Shown here piece by piece: positions 8,687 through 18,203 of a DNA stretch of 64,000 nt. Made by a program: the position numbers and the translations under genes. The notes below the pieces were generated by a model. The model ran no database searches and had not been told where the DNA came from. It saw nothing but the letters and a program-made list of their open reading frames with translations. This DNA comes from Flexilinea sp. Its GTDB lineage: Bacteria; Chloroflexota; Anaerolineae; Anaerolineales; Anaerolineaceae. Within the stretch, counting starts at the first letter, position 1, and the number at the start of each line of letters is the position of its first letter. Location of the stretch: contig JAPKMT010000008.1 of NCBI GenBank assembly GCA_026645735.1, positions 16,858 to 80,857 of the forward strand, given 5' to 3'.

Positions 8687-9634
8687 TTGAACGACTTGTT
8701 CATCGCCGGCAATCAACATAAATATATTCTGTCTCCTCAAAAAAGAAACCGGGACACGCTCACAGCATTGTTCTTCTTAATTCCAACACTGATTTTCTTT
8801 TTCATTTTCATTATTTACCCGATCATCCAATCGTTGTACTATAGCTTTTTTAATTGGAAAGGATTTGGTCCGGCAATAAATTTCGTTGGATTGCGCAATT
8901 ATGAAAAAATCTTAACCGATTCAGTTTTTGCGAAAGCCGTAGGAAATGGCCTGTTAATTGTTGTGTTGTCGCTTATCGTACAACTTCCGATTTCCATTGC
9001 ATTGGCAATCATGGTCCGAAATGACATGCCGGGAAGATCATTCTTCAGGACAATTTTCTTTATGCCTTTTGTGTTTTCTGAATCCATCGCCGGTATTATC
9101 TGGGTCAGTATGTTCAAACCGGACCCATCAATCGGCTTTTTAAATGCGATCTGGACACTGATCCCCGGCGTAAAACCTCTGGAGTTTTTGGGTGACACGA
9201 GTCAGGTCATGATGTGTGTATTCATTGCCCTGACCTGGAAATATCTCGGATTTCACATGCTTCTTTATATGGCCGGTCTTGCGAATATTCCGCGAGAAAT
9301 CGAAGAGGCGGCAATTATTGACGGCGCCAGCAATTGGCAAATCATCCGAAATGTAACCCTGCCACTACTAAGTACAACAATTCGTACTTCTGTCTATTTA
9401 TCGGTTTTAGGTTCTCTACAGCAATTTGGTTTAATCTGGATCATGAGCAAAGGAGGGCCGGTAAATGCCAGTGAAACAATGGCGATTTATATGTACCGCT
9501 TCGGATTTATGAGATTAGCCTTAGGGTACGGCTGCGCAGTCGGTGTTATTCTATTATTGATTTGTCTGATCTTTTCAGTTTCATATCAGCGTCTGGTAAA
9601 ACAGCAAGACTATTTGGGCGGACTTTATTCATAG
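8687..9634 (+). CDS. Sugar ABC transporter permease (MalF/UgpA class)
   Basis: I place the start at TTG 8687, since GAAGGAGG (8674-8681) is five bases upstream and any earlier start would read through the repeat element. That gives 315 residues. About six hydrophobic segments are visible, starting with the helix ALFFLIPTLIFFFIFIIYPI. The cytoplasmic EAA loop that contacts the ATPase is present (EIEEAAIIDGASNWQIIRNV). The product forms a membrane heterodimer with the next gene's permease. No ATPase gene lies in the operon, which is common for this class where one MsmK-like ATPase serves many transporters. Confidence 0.92.
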   Translation: MNDLFIAGNQHKYILSPQKRNRDTLTALFFLIPTLIFFFIFIIYPIIQSLYYSFFNWKGFGPAINFVGLRNYEKILTDSVFAKAVGNGLLIVVLSLIVQLPISIALAIMVRNDMPGRSFFRTIFFMPFVFSESIAGIIWVSMFKPDPSIGFLNAIWTLIPGVKPLEFLGDTSQVMMCVFIALTWKYLGFHMLLYMAGLANIPREIEEAAIIDGASNWQIIRNVTLPLLSTTIRTSVYLSVLGSLQQFGLIWIMSKGGPVNASETMAIYMYRFGFMRLALGYGCAVGVILLLICLIFSVSYQRLVKQQDYLGGLYS

Positions 9635-9646
9635 GAAGGATGATTC

Positions 9647-10501
9647 ATGACTGAAAAAAACACAATTCAAAGTTGGAAGAAGCAAAACCGAAGATCCCTG
9701 ATTTTCAAATATATTGTGCTGATCATCATCTTCCTGATCGTAGTCATTCCGATCATCATGCTCATTTTCGGCGCGCTGAAAACTCGCGGAGAGTTGGCAA
9801 CTAAGCCATATACGCCGCCAATCCCTCCACATTTTGAAAATATTCAAAAAATCCTGAATCAGCCTGATTTCTGGAACATGCTGAAAAACAGCCTTTTTGT
9901 CATGCTGGCTGCGACTGCGGGAACAGTTCTTGTCGCCGCAATGGCTGCTTTTTCATTTTCCCGATTGAATTTTCGAGGAAAAAATCTTTCCTTCAACGTA
10001 GTAACATTGGGACTTTTATTTCCGATGAGTATTGCCATTTTACCAGAATACATCCTGCTCCGGCAGTTAAACCTCCTCAACCTGTGGGGGATTATTCTAC
10101 CCGAAATCGCCTTTGCACTCGCAGGCGATATCTTGATTCTGCGAGGTTTTTTTATGGCAATTCCGGTAGAACTGCAAGACGCTTCCTATATTGATGGCTG
10201 TACAAATTTGGGTTTTTTCTGGAAAATTCTGCTTCCATTAGCCCGTCCCTCCTTGTCAGCAGTTGCCGTATTGGCGATGATCAACAGTTGGAATGAGTTA
10301 TTCCTGCCAATCGTAGTATTAAACGAAGAACGGCTTTATACGCTGCCGCTCGGTACCATGCAATTCAGCACAGAACATGGCACGGACTGGGCAATGGTGC
10401 TCGCATTTGTGGCGCTGTCAATGATCCCGACTATCATTTTCTATCTCTTTGCAGAAAAGCAGCTAATCTCCGGCCTGACCGCAGGTGCTGTAAAAGGTTA
10501 A
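9647..10501 (+). CDS. Sugar ABC transporter permease (MalG/UgpE class)
   Basis: The 284-residue product starts 12 bp after the first permease gene, with a GGAAGGATG ribosome site. It has a first membrane helix (YIVLIIIFLIVVIPIIMLIF), a periplasmic loop, about five further helices, and the EAA motif ELQDASYIDGCTNLGFFWKI. The C-terminus LISGLTAGAVKG is typical of MalG-type permeases. It pairs with the upstream permease to import the sugar bound by the product of 7189-8460. Confidence 0.93.
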   Translation: MTEKNTIQSWKKQNRRSLIFKYIVLIIIFLIVVIPIIMLIFGALKTRGELATKPYTPPIPPHFENIQKILNQPDFWNMLKNSLFVMLAATAGTVLVAAMAAFSFSRLNFRGKNLSFNVVTLGLLFPMSIAILPEYILLRQLNLLNLWGIILPEIAFALAGDILILRGFFMAIPVELQDASYIDGCTNLGFFWKILLPLARPSLSAVAVLAMINSWNELFLPIVVLNEERLYTLPLGTMQFSTEHGTDWAMVLAFVALSMIPTIIFYLFAEKQLISGLTAGAVKG

Positions 10502-10503
10502 AT

Positions 10504-12069
10504 ATGAATCGAATCCTTCAAAATCCAGTCTTACCCGGTTTCTATCCGGATCCATCCATTTGCAGAGCAGGCGAAGACTATTATCTGATTTCTTCCACGT
10601 TCGAATATTTTCCAGGACTACCGATTTTTCACAGTCGTGATCTGAGACACTGGCATCAAATTGGACATGTCCTTGATCGCCCATCTCAACTGGATCTGGA
10701 TGGAATTCGCCCCTCCGGTGGATTGTTCGCTCCAACCATCCGGTATCATCAGGGTATATTTTATGTGATCAACACGCTGGTAGACGGAAATCAGCCGTAC
10801 AGCACATTTATTGTGACCGCTGAAAATCCAGCCGGTCCCTGGTCTGAACCGCATTGGCTGACAGGGTCCAAAGGATTTGATCCCTCGCTATTCTTTGATG
10901 ATGACGGACACGTCTGGTTCTCAGAAAACCGGCCGTCTTTTGAAGGTTTCTACGAAGGACATTCAGAAATCTATCTGCAGGAACTCGACTTGGAAACGCT
11001 TCAATTAATCGGGGATGCCTATTTCCTTTGGGATGGCGCACTAAAAAGCGGCATATGGGCAGAATCTGCCCATATTTATAAAAAAGACGGTTTTTACTAT
11101 TTAATGTCAGCAGAAGGAGGAACTGCCCATCATCATTCGGTTATGATTGCGCGCAGTAATTCCATCACCGGTCCATATGTGGGCAATCCTGGCAATCCGA
11201 TTTTGACACATCGCCATTTGGGACTCGATTATCCGATTGTCGGAACAGGTCATGCGGATCTGGTGGAGACGCAAAACGGTGAATGGTGGATGGCTTTGCT
11301 GGCGATGCGTCCCTATGGAGGATATTTTTATAATTTAGGGCGGGAGACATTCCTGGCGCCGGTACGCTGGGAAGATGGCTGGCCGGTTGTATGTCCTGGA
11401 ATCGGTCGTGTGGAAATGTCTTTTCCGGCGCCTGATCTGCCTGAAGCGATCTGGCCGATATTGCCGAAAACTGATCATTTTGACAGTCCGCAGCTTTCCT
11501 TTCAATGGAACTTGATTCGTACTCCTCGGGAAACGTGGTATTCATTGACAGAACGGCCGGGATTTCTGAGAATCAAGCTGCGTCCGCAGCGCTTATCCAA
11601 AAATGAAAATCCAAGTTTTGTTGGCAGAAGACAGCAGCATATTCATTTTTCAGCAAAAACGATGATGGAGTTCATTCCGGAATCACAGAATGAAACTTGC
11701 GGAATGGCGCTCATCCAAAATCCGGATTTCTATTATCTCTTTGTATTATCAAAACATGATGACCAAATAGCGTTACAGTTGATCTCCAGAGCGCATGCGC
11801 AGGAAAGCATCCTGGCGGAGAAAACTGTATCTGAAGGACAGATTTTCCTGAAGGTGGAAGCGCATGAACAGCAGTACAGTTTCTATTATGCAGTGAATCC
11901 CGGTCAATGGATTCCGTTTGTTGAAAACGCGGATGGACGAATCCTGAGCACTCCGGTTGCCGGAGGCTTCGTTGGGGCTTACATCGGCCTTTATGGCAGC
12001 AGCAATGGTTGCTTCAGCTCAAACCACGCAGACTTTGACTGGTTTGAGTATTCAGAACTGGCACAATAG
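10504..12069 (+). CDS. xynB: Glycoside hydrolase family 43 beta-xylosidase/arabinofuranosidase
   Basis: The 521-residue product is a full-length GH43 enzyme of the XynB type. The N-terminal five-bladed propeller shows the catalytic base Asp in PGFYPDPSIC, the pKa-modulating Asp in GFDPSLFFDDDG, and the general acid Glu in IWAESAHIY. Residues from about 325 form the C-terminal concanavalin-like beta-sandwich found in GH43 beta-xylosidases (DHFDSPQLSFQWNLIR onward). There is no signal peptide, so it should act in the cytoplasm on imported oligosaccharides. The ATG is 2 bp after the permease stop. A 16-base exact copy of operator O1 lies within the coding sequence at 10991-11006. Confidence 0.9.
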   Translation: MNRILQNPVLPGFYPDPSICRAGEDYYLISSTFEYFPGLPIFHSRDLRHWHQIGHVLDRPSQLDLDGIRPSGGLFAPTIRYHQGIFYVINTLVDGNQPYSTFIVTAENPAGPWSEPHWLTGSKGFDPSLFFDDDGHVWFSENRPSFEGFYEGHSEIYLQELDLETLQLIGDAYFLWDGALKSGIWAESAHIYKKDGFYYLMSAEGGTAHHHSVMIARSNSITGPYVGNPGNPILTHRHLGLDYPIVGTGHADLVETQNGEWWMALLAMRPYGGYFYNLGRETFLAPVRWEDGWPVVCPGIGRVEMSFPAPDLPEAIWPILPKTDHFDSPQLSFQWNLIRTPRETWYSLTERPGFLRIKLRPQRLSKNENPSFVGRRQQHIHFSAKTMMEFIPESQNETCGMALIQNPDFYYLFVLSKHDDQIALQLISRAHAQESILAEKTVSEGQIFLKVEAHEQQYSFYYAVNPGQWIPFVENADGRILSTPVAGGFVGAYIGLYGSSNGCFSSNHADFDWFEYSELAQ

Positions 12070-12083
12070 GAATCAGGAATACT

Positions 12084-14432
12084 ATGGGAAACTCACCGAA
12101 ACAATTGTATAAACATAAAGATCCAATCGATAAAAAAGTGTCAGCCCTGATGGAACAAATGACTTTAGACGAGAAGATTGCCCAATTAGGCTCCTGCTGG
12201 TTTTATGAACTGCAATCCAATGGCAAACTGGACATGCAGAAAGTGCAACAGAGATTCAGCAACGGAATTGGACAAATCACTCGATTAACCTGCACTTCCA
12301 TCTTGCCACCTGTCCAGGCAGCGCAGACAGCCAATTTGCTTCAGAAAGTATTAATGGAGCAAACACGTCTTGGAATTCCAGCTATATTTCATGAAGAATG
12401 CAATTCGGGGAGCATTGCCCTGGGCGCAACGATTTTCCCGCAATCGATCGGACTGGCAAGCACATTTCAACCCGAACTTGCCCGGCAAATGGCTGCAGAG
12501 ATTCAGAAACAGCTTCGTGCCGTTGGAGTCCATCAGGGACTTGCCCCTGAATTGGATGTAGCGCGTGATCCGCGCTGGGGACGCGTCGAAGAGACGTTCG
12601 GTGAGGACCCTCTCCTAATCAGTCAATTCGGTATGCAGTACACCCGCGGATTACAGGGAGCGGATTTCAATCATGGAATCATCGCAACCGGCAAGCATTT
12701 TGTCGGACACAGTCTCTCGCAGGGCGGATTAAACTGTGCTCCGGTTCAAGTGGGAAAAAGGACGCTATGGGAGACGTACCTGATGCCGTTTCAGGCAGCG
12801 ATCCGCGATGCCGGACTTGCCTCCATTATGAACGCATATCCGGAATTGGACGGCGAAGTTGCTGCAGCTTCAAAAAATATATTAAGCGAAATCCTGCGCG
12901 ATCAGCTCGGTTTTAAGGGGCTCATCGTATCCGATTATGAGGCCATCCTCATGCTGCATACCTATCATCGGATGGCATCCAACTGGGCTGAAGCAGCAGC
13001 AGCCGCGATGAATGCGGGAATCGATGTGGAATTGCCGACCACAAAATGCTATTCAGAAGACCTAATCCACCAAATTGAAACGGGAAACATCCGCATGGAA
13101 CGCATTGATCAGGCTGTCAGCAATCATCTGACAAAGAAATTCGAACTCGGATTGTTTGAAAATCCCTTTGTCGATGAAGGAAAAGTCCTGGAGGTTTTTG
13201 AAACTCCCTGGCAGCGGGATTTAGCGAAACGCATTGCGGGGAAAGGTATGGTTCTGCTGACCAACAACGGAATCCTGCCACTTCCGAAAACCGGTAAGAC
13301 GATTGCGGTGATCGGACCGAATGCAGATGATGAAAGGAACTTATGCGGCGCTTATTCCTATGCCGGTATGATCGATAATTGGATTTACTCAAAAATTCCC
13401 GATTCATCCTTTGTCAATCTCGATCGCGATTCTTTAAAACCGGATCAGCCAATCATCATAACTCCACTGAACGCCATTAAAGAAAAATTACCGAATTCTG
13501 AAATTCTTTACGCAAAAGGATGTGATGTAAGTTCACAGGATCGATCCGGATTTTCGTCAGCAATTCAGGCAGCGCAGCAGGCAGATGCAGTCATCCTGAT
13601 GTTAGGAGACCGCTCCGGAATGATTCCGGATTGTACTTGCGGGGAAACCCGTGACAGCGCTGATCTGAAACTCCCTGGCGTTCAGGCAGAATTAGCCGAT
13701 GCCATTTTTGCTGTCGGGAAACCGGCAGTCGTTGTTCTGATTAATGGACGCCCTTTGGCAATCCCGAACATTATCGAATCATCCGATGCCGTTCTGGAAG
13801 CCTGGATCCCGGGAGAAGAAGGTGGTCCAGCCATTGCTGACATCCTTTTTGGAGATCAGAATCCGGGCGGGAAACTTCCCATCACATTTCCGCGCTCAGT
13901 CGGGCAGATCCCTATTTTCTATAACAATAAACCGGCCGGAATGAAGTCAAACTGGTATGTCAATTATGTCGCCGAAAGCGTCAAACCGCTTTTCCCATTT
14001 GGACACGGATTGAGTTATTCGAAGTTTCAATACGCAGACTTCTCAATCAGCAAATCGCAGGCAGGTGTGGATGATACTATCATCATTTCGTGCACTGTAG
14101 AAAACATCAGTTCTGTGGCTGGTGAAGAAGTTATTCAATGCTACACATGTGATGAGTATGCGAGTATTCCGCGTCCAGTAAAGGAATTGAAAGGATTTTA
14201 TCGGATCCATTTGAATGCCGGCGAATCCAGACGCATTCGTTTTCTACTTCCGGTCAATATATTGGCATTTTATGATGAAAACATGGATCTGATCATTGAA
14301 CCCGGCAGAATTTTCGTGATGATCGGAAGCTCTTCGGAAGACATCCGGCTGCAGGGAGAATTTGAAATCATCGGAGAAAGGAAAATGATCGTTTCTGACC
14401 GAATATTTACCTGCCCGATTGAAATTGAATGA
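12084..14432 (+). CDS. Glycoside hydrolase family 3 beta-glycosidase (beta-glucosidase/beta-xylosidase)
   Basis: The 782-residue product has the classic GH3 layout: N-terminal TIM barrel (about 20-330), alpha/beta sandwich (about 380-610) and C-terminal fibronectin-III-like domain (about 665-750). Visible motifs are the substrate loop ELDVARDPRWGRVEETFGEDP, cut here into ELDVARDPRWGRVEE and FGEDP, the KHFVGH motif, and the nucleophile Asp in GLIVSDYEAI. No signal peptide, so cytoplasmic. It is the last gene of the operon and probably removes terminal xylose or glucose together with the GH43 enzyme. Exact substrate cannot be fixed from sequence. Confidence 0.92.
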   Translation: MGNSPKQLYKHKDPIDKKVSALMEQMTLDEKIAQLGSCWFYELQSNGKLDMQKVQQRFSNGIGQITRLTCTSILPPVQAAQTANLLQKVLMEQTRLGIPAIFHEECNSGSIALGATIFPQSIGLASTFQPELARQMAAEIQKQLRAVGVHQGLAPELDVARDPRWGRVEETFGEDPLLISQFGMQYTRGLQGADFNHGIIATGKHFVGHSLSQGGLNCAPVQVGKRTLWETYLMPFQAAIRDAGLASIMNAYPELDGEVAAASKNILSEILRDQLGFKGLIVSDYEAILMLHTYHRMASNWAEAAAAAMNAGIDVELPTTKCYSEDLIHQIETGNIRMERIDQAVSNHLTKKFELGLFENPFVDEGKVLEVFETPWQRDLAKRIAGKGMVLLTNNGILPLPKTGKTIAVIGPNADDERNLCGAYSYAGMIDNWIYSKIPDSSFVNLDRDSLKPDQPIIITPLNAIKEKLPNSEILYAKGCDVSSQDRSGFSSAIQAAQQADAVILMLGDRSGMIPDCTCGETRDSADLKLPGVQAELADAIFAVGKPAVVVLINGRPLAIPNIIESSDAVLEAWIPGEEGGPAIADILFGDQNPGGKLPITFPRSVGQIPIFYNNKPAGMKSNWYVNYVAESVKPLFPFGHGLSYSKFQYADFSISKSQAGVDDTIIISCTVENISSVAGEEVIQCYTCDEYASIPRPVKELKGFYRIHLNAGESRRIRFLLPVNILAFYDENMDLIIEPGRIFVMIGSSSEDIRLQGEFEIIGERKMIVSDRIFTCPIEIE

Positions 14433-14482
14433 TGTGAATTTTATCAATGGTGATCGATAATTTTAGGATTTTCATATGCATT

Positions 14483-14617
14483 CAGCAATTCGAAATATGG
14501 AAAATCCTTCTGAGTTAATCTTACGAATAAAAAGAGGAAATTTGTTTATCTTATGGTTTTGCGCGAAGCGCAAAACCATAAGATAAACAAGGATTCTTAT
14601 CATATATCGATTTACTG
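14483..14617. repeat. Palindromic interspersed element, copy 3
   Basis: Long arm on the left. The left end CAGCAATTCGAAATATGG (14483-14500) matches the family consensus exactly. The central hairpin 14542-14590 has a perfect 23-bp stem with variable blocks TTATC and TTATGG and a GAA loop. The right end (14601-14617) is degraded. It follows the GH3 stop by 50 bp and may protect or end that mRNA. Confidence 0.88.
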
Positions 14618-14731
14618 TGATATGCATTCGGTAAAGGAATTTTCGGGAAAATGCTGGTATAATTTGCAATAATAAGCCATTGTTTTTTCATTGTATTTAT
14701 TACTCCAATTTTTTCTCCTTTTTTTTATTTG

Positions 14732-14763
14732 ATACTGCCCCTTGTTTTTTTCAGGGGCAGTAT
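14732..14763 (+). terminator. Hairpin, possible operon terminator
   Basis: ATACTGCCCCT (14732-14742) pairs perfectly with AGGGGCAGTAT (14753-14763) around a T-rich 10-base loop. The downstream tract TAATTCTTTT is a weak T-run for the plus strand. It lies 300 bp after the GH3 gene and may end the operon transcript. Confidence 0.55.
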
Positions 14764-14995
14764 TAATTCTTTTGTTGAATCGATTTTCCCTTTTTTAATA
14801 CGAAATTTTATATTACGAAACAGTCTATTTCTTAGAAAAGTTAATTGACTTCGTCCGATTACCCCCAAATCTCAAGCATCATTGTCCCATATTCTCCTGG
14901 CTCATGCAAAATTTTTGTATTTCGATTTTTTGACAGATTTGTGATATCATGAATTTAAATTTGAATAAATAAAAAGAAAGTGTTGAGTATATTTT

Positions 14996-15286
14996 ATGGA
15001 ACCAAAGATTTATGTAGGTAATTTATCATTCTCGACGACCGAACAAGAACTTCGCACCTTGTTCAGCCAGGCTGGTGCAGTTAAATCAGTCGATTTAATT
15101 GTGGATCATCAAACAGGAAGATCCAAGGGTTTTGCATTTGTTTCAATGAACAGCCAGGAAGAAGCTGAAAAAGCGATCCAAATGTTCAATGGCAAGGAAC
15201 TCAACACTCGGACTCTGAAAGTCAACATTGCTCAACCCAAAGAAGAGAAACCTCGCACGTTCAACCGTCGTCCAAAACGGTATTAA
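14996..15286 (+). CDS. RRM-domain RNA-binding protein
   Basis: A 96-residue single-RRM protein. RNP-2 is IYVGNL (residues 5-10) and RNP-1 is KGFAFVSM (about 44-51), giving the two central beta strands with the aromatic residues that stack on RNA. A basic Arg/Lys/Pro tail (EEKPRTFNRRPKRY) follows the domain. Such small RRM proteins are found in cyanobacteria, Chloroflexota and some proteobacteria, often linked to cold or stress response; the RNA target here is unknown. A canonical terminator follows at 15385. Confidence 0.93.
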   Translation: MEPKIYVGNLSFSTTEQELRTLFSQAGAVKSVDLIVDHQTGRSKGFAFVSMNSQEEAEKAIQMFNGKELNTRTLKVNIAQPKEEKPRTFNRRPKRY

Positions 15287-15384
15287 TATTCGGCTGATTC
15301 CTCCGGTATGCAGCTGACAGGAATTGTGAGGCTTTCAGTCACACTTTTCTGGTGATTCGAACTGTACCGAAAATTCAAAAAAAC

Positions 15385-15413
15385 GAGTCTGAAAAAACAG
15401 GCTCTTTTTTTTT
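15385..15413 (+). terminator. Rho-independent terminator of the RRM gene
   Basis: GAGTCTG (15385-15391), loop AAAAAA, CAGGCTC (15398-15404) with one G-T wobble, followed directly by nine T. Classic intrinsic terminator about 100 bp after the RRM stop. Confidence 0.85.
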
Positions 15414-15505
15414 CTCTCTCCTTCAAGAGAAAAATGCTGGCCTTCCGGTATAACCATTTTGTTTAAGAGCAGGGATCAATGCCATTAATCAACGCCGAAA
15501 GTTAC

Positions 15506-15628
15506 CAGTGTTTCAAAATATGAGTAGGATTATTTGTTGAAGTGTAATTTTTGCGCTCCGCGCAAAAATTACACTTCAACAACCTTTCCCTTTTTTCTCA
15601 TAAAGCTTGATCAAATTTTGTATTGCTG
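15506..15628. repeat. Palindromic interspersed element, copy 4
   Basis: Short arm on the left. The central hairpin 15534-15581 is a perfect stem whose variable part (GAAGTGTAAT) is unlike any other copy but fully complementary on the other side; the loop is TCC. The ends CAGTGTTTCAAAATATGAG (15506-15524) and CAAATTTTGTATTGCTG (15612-15628) are diverged. It lies in the leader of the SPFH gene. Confidence 0.85.
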
Positions 15629-15765
15629 GAAAAGTACTGAAAACCGGGCTGATTCGCACTATAATCTTTAAATACAGAATTATCCGTAAAAAAATCATTC
15701 CCGGTTCACGAATGAACGTTGAAGAGTCATATCAAATTTTTTTTAAAATAAAGAAGGAGCAGTTG

Positions 15766-16617
15766 ATGAGAACCATTTACAGTCCGATTTTTATACTGAG
15801 GCCATACGAGAGAGGAATTCAAGAGAAACTGGGAAAATACCACCGCTTTGTGCTGCCAGGTCTTGGCTTTCAGATCCCGATCATCCACATCACCCGAATT
15901 CGGGATGTCCGTGAACACACCATGGATATTCATCCACAGCCGGTCATCACCAAAGATAACGTTGAAATTCAGGTGGACGGAATTATGTGGGTGAGGCCAA
16001 CCATAGAGGAAGAAGCGATCAAAAAGACCTTCTACAATATTGATGACTGGAAACGGGCAATCATTCAGTTGGCCATGACGAACCTGCGGCAGGAATTTGG
16101 TGATCTGACACTGGATGAAAGTCTGGTTGCACGCGAAAAAATTGCCACCAATCTGCAGAGAATCCTCAATACTTTTGCAGTTGAATGGGGATTGACTGTC
16201 AGCAAAGTGGAAATCCGATTGATCGATCCACCGGAAGATATCAAAAAAGCAATGCACAAACAGAAAACGGCAGAACAGGAACGGCGATCCATGCGTCTGC
16301 TCGCAACCGGTGAATTTGAAGCTGCCGAACAGCACAAACTGGCGATGATCCAGCGCGCAGAAGGCGAAAAAGAAGCGTCCATCCAGGTTGCAACAGGAAA
16401 AGCCGAAGCGATCCGTCTGGTCAATGAAGCCGCAGAAAAATACTTTACCGGAAACGCCCAAACTCTAAAGCAGATGGAAATGACGGAAACCTCTCTGCAA
16501 AAAAATGCAAAGATCATCCTGACAGACAAGGGCATCAGCCCGACGCTGCTGCTCGGCAATCTGCCGGTTGACACCGTTCATGAGGATGATGCATCAAAAA
16601 ATAAACCTGGAAAATAA
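15766..16617 (+). CDS. SPFH/Band-7 domain protein (stomatin/prohibitin-like)
   Basis: I start at ATG 15766, six bases after AGAAGGAG, giving 283 residues (MRTIYSPIFILRPYERGIQE). The SPFH core covers about 10-185 (GKYHRFVLPGLGF, PQPVITKDNVEIQVDG, LRQEFGDLTLDE, EWGLTVSKVEIR). A charged Ala/Glu/Lys coiled-coil follows (about 190-255). Unlike typical slipins no N-terminal membrane helix is present, so association with the membrane may be peripheral. Such proteins scaffold membrane microdomains, often with a NfeD-like partner; none is seen here. Precise role unknown. Confidence 0.88.
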   Translation: MRTIYSPIFILRPYERGIQEKLGKYHRFVLPGLGFQIPIIHITRIRDVREHTMDIHPQPVITKDNVEIQVDGIMWVRPTIEEEAIKKTFYNIDDWKRAIIQLAMTNLRQEFGDLTLDESLVAREKIATNLQRILNTFAVEWGLTVSKVEIRLIDPPEDIKKAMHKQKTAEQERRSMRLLATGEFEAAEQHKLAMIQRAEGEKEASIQVATGKAEAIRLVNEAAEKYFTGNAQTLKQMEMTETSLQKNAKIILTDKGISPTLLLGNLPVDTVHEDDASKNKPGK

Positions 16618-16724
16618 CCAATAATCGGATTTCAAAAATCGGATTCCGAAGCAAGAAAGGCAATGATTCAGAAAAACATCACGAGGGAACAGATGCTGCC
16701 TCCGGTCTTCTAAGTGAGGTGAAT

Positions 16725-18203
16725 ATGAAGATTTTAATGGTATATCCGGAATTTCCGGACACTTTCTGGAGTTTTAAACACGCTCTTAAATTTGTAAAAA
16801 AACGAGCCGCTTCTCCTCCGCTGGGTTTATTGACCATCGCTGCCATGCTGCCAGGCGACTGGCAGCTTCGGTTGGTTGATCTGAATGTTACCAACTTATC
16901 CTCCTCCGATCTGCAATGGGCTGATTATGTCTTTATCAGCGCCATGATTGTACAGCGGGAGTCTGTCAAGGACATCCTTTCCCGCTGTCAGCAGGCAGGC
17001 GTCAAAACAGCAGCCGGGGGACCGCTCTTTACTATGGAAGCGGATCACTTTCCAGAAGTCGATATTCTGGTACTGAATGAGGCGGAATTGACACTTCCGA
17101 AATTTGTGGCAGATTTGGAAAACGGAACCCCGCAGAAAGTCTATTCTGCCGCTGAATATCCAGACATTCAGCAGACACCCATTCCGCTGTGGAAACTCGC
17201 CGATCTCCGACATTATGACACGGTCAGTATTCAATTTTCACGCGGTTGCCCTTTTAATTGCGATTTCTGCAATGTGACTGCATTACTGGGGCATGTTCCC
17301 AGAACCAAAGCTGCCGCTCAGATTGTCGCCGAGTTGGACAGTTTGTATGCGGCCGGCTGGCGAAACAACGTTTTCTTTGTCGATGACAATTTTATCGGAA
17401 ATAAAAAACTGTTAAAATCTGAGATTCTACCGGCATTGATTAACTGGCGCAAAGGTAAAACCGGATTCGCTTTCAGCACGGAAGCATCCATCAATCTGGC
17501 GGATGATCCGGAGCTGCTGACGCTGATGCGGAAAGCCGGTTTTACTACCGTTTTCGTTGGTATCGAAACACCCAATGAGGAGAGCCTTACAGAATGCAGC
17601 AAAACGCAAAACCGCGGACGGGATCTGATGGAAAGTGTCAAACGCATCCAGCGGGCAGGGCTGCAGGTGGAAGGCGGTTTTATCGTCGGATTCGATCATG
17701 ACGCACCGTCCATATTTCAGGAACAGATTGATTTTATCCAGAAAAGCGGCATTGTACTGGCAATGGTGGGATTGCTGCAGGCACCGCGCGGGACACGCCT
17801 GTATCACAGAATGAAAGCGGAAGGCCGCCTGGCGAACGAAATGACAGGGGATAATGCGGATGGTTCGACCAATATCATTCCCAAAATGGGGCTGGATTTG
17901 CTGCGGGAGGGCTACCGCAGTGTTGTAAATTACATTTATGAGCCGAAACATTATTACGAACGGATTTTAACTTTTCTAAAGGACTATCAACCTCCGGAAA
18001 TAAAGATCCACTTCGAAATGCAGTATATTTTGGCGCTCGGCAGATCGATTTACCGGCTCGGCATCCGCGGAGCAGAACGTGTGCATTATTGGAAGTTATT
18101 CTTCTGGACATTGTTCCGTCGTCCGAAGCTTTTCCCGCTTGCAATCACCCTCGCGATCATGGGTTTCCATTTCCGCAAGGTAGCCGCATTTCCTTCTCCC
18201 TGA
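16725..18203 (+). CDS. B12-binding-domain radical SAM protein
   Basis: The 492-residue product starts at ATG 16725; a GTG six bases earlier lies within the GAGG ribosome site and is unlikely. Residues 1-160 form a cobalamin-binding-like Rossmann domain (MVYPEFP, SPPLGLLTIAAMLP, DYVFISAMIV). The radical SAM cluster motif CxxxCxxC is in RGCPFNCDFCNV (about 185), followed by VFFVDDNFIG and FVGIETPNEESL. The C-terminal part resembles DUF4070, which follows this class of radical SAM proteins. Members act as methyltransferases or C-C bond-forming enzymes on lipids or other hydrophobic substrates; the substrate here is not predictable. Convergent with the next gene. Confidence 0.9.
   Translation: MKILMVYPEFPDTFWSFKHALKFVKKRAASPPLGLLTIAAMLPGDWQLRLVDLNVTNLSSSDLQWADYVFISAMIVQRESVKDILSRCQQAGVKTAAGGPLFTMEADHFPEVDILVLNEAELTLPKFVADLENGTPQKVYSAAEYPDIQQTPIPLWKLADLRHYDTVSIQFSRGCPFNCDFCNVTALLGHVPRTKAAAQIVAELDSLYAAGWRNNVFFVDDNFIGNKKLLKSEILPALINWRKGKTGFAFSTEASINLADDPELLTLMRKAGFTTVFVGIETPNEESLTECSKTQNRGRDLMESVKRIQRAGLQVEGGFIVGFDHDAPSIFQEQIDFIQKSGIVLAMVGLLQAPRGTRLYHRMKAEGRLANEMTGDNADGSTNIIPKMGLDLLREGYRSVVNYIYEPKHYYERILTFLKDYQPPEIKIHFEMQYILALGRSIYRLGIRGAERVHYWKLFFWTLFRRPKLFPLAITLAIMGFHFRKVAAFPSP

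Larger units (their letters stand above)
14433..14995. other. Intergenic region after the xylooligosaccharide operon
   Basis: This 563-bp gap contains repeat copy 3 and a hairpin at 14732-14763. A TTGACA (14930-14935) with TTTAAA 18 bases on may be the promoter of the RRM gene, weakly supported. No coding sequence was recognised. Confidence 0.55.
15287..15765. other. Intergenic region between RRM and SPFH genes
   Basis: This gap holds the RRM terminator (15385-15413) and repeat copy 4 (15506-15628). An open frame runs from 15607 into the SPFH gene, but it begins inside the repeat and lacks a ribosome site, so I treat it as leader. Confidence 0.6.

Noticed and set aside
15607..15765. N-terminal extension of the SPFH frame
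   Set aside because: It begins inside repeat copy 4 and lacks a ribosome site, whereas ATG 15766 has AGAAGGAG at the right distance.
15727..16461. Long minus-strand open frames opposite the SPFH gene
   Set aside because: Shadow frames of the SPFH gene rich in Cys, Phe and His, with no ribosome site or recognisable domain.
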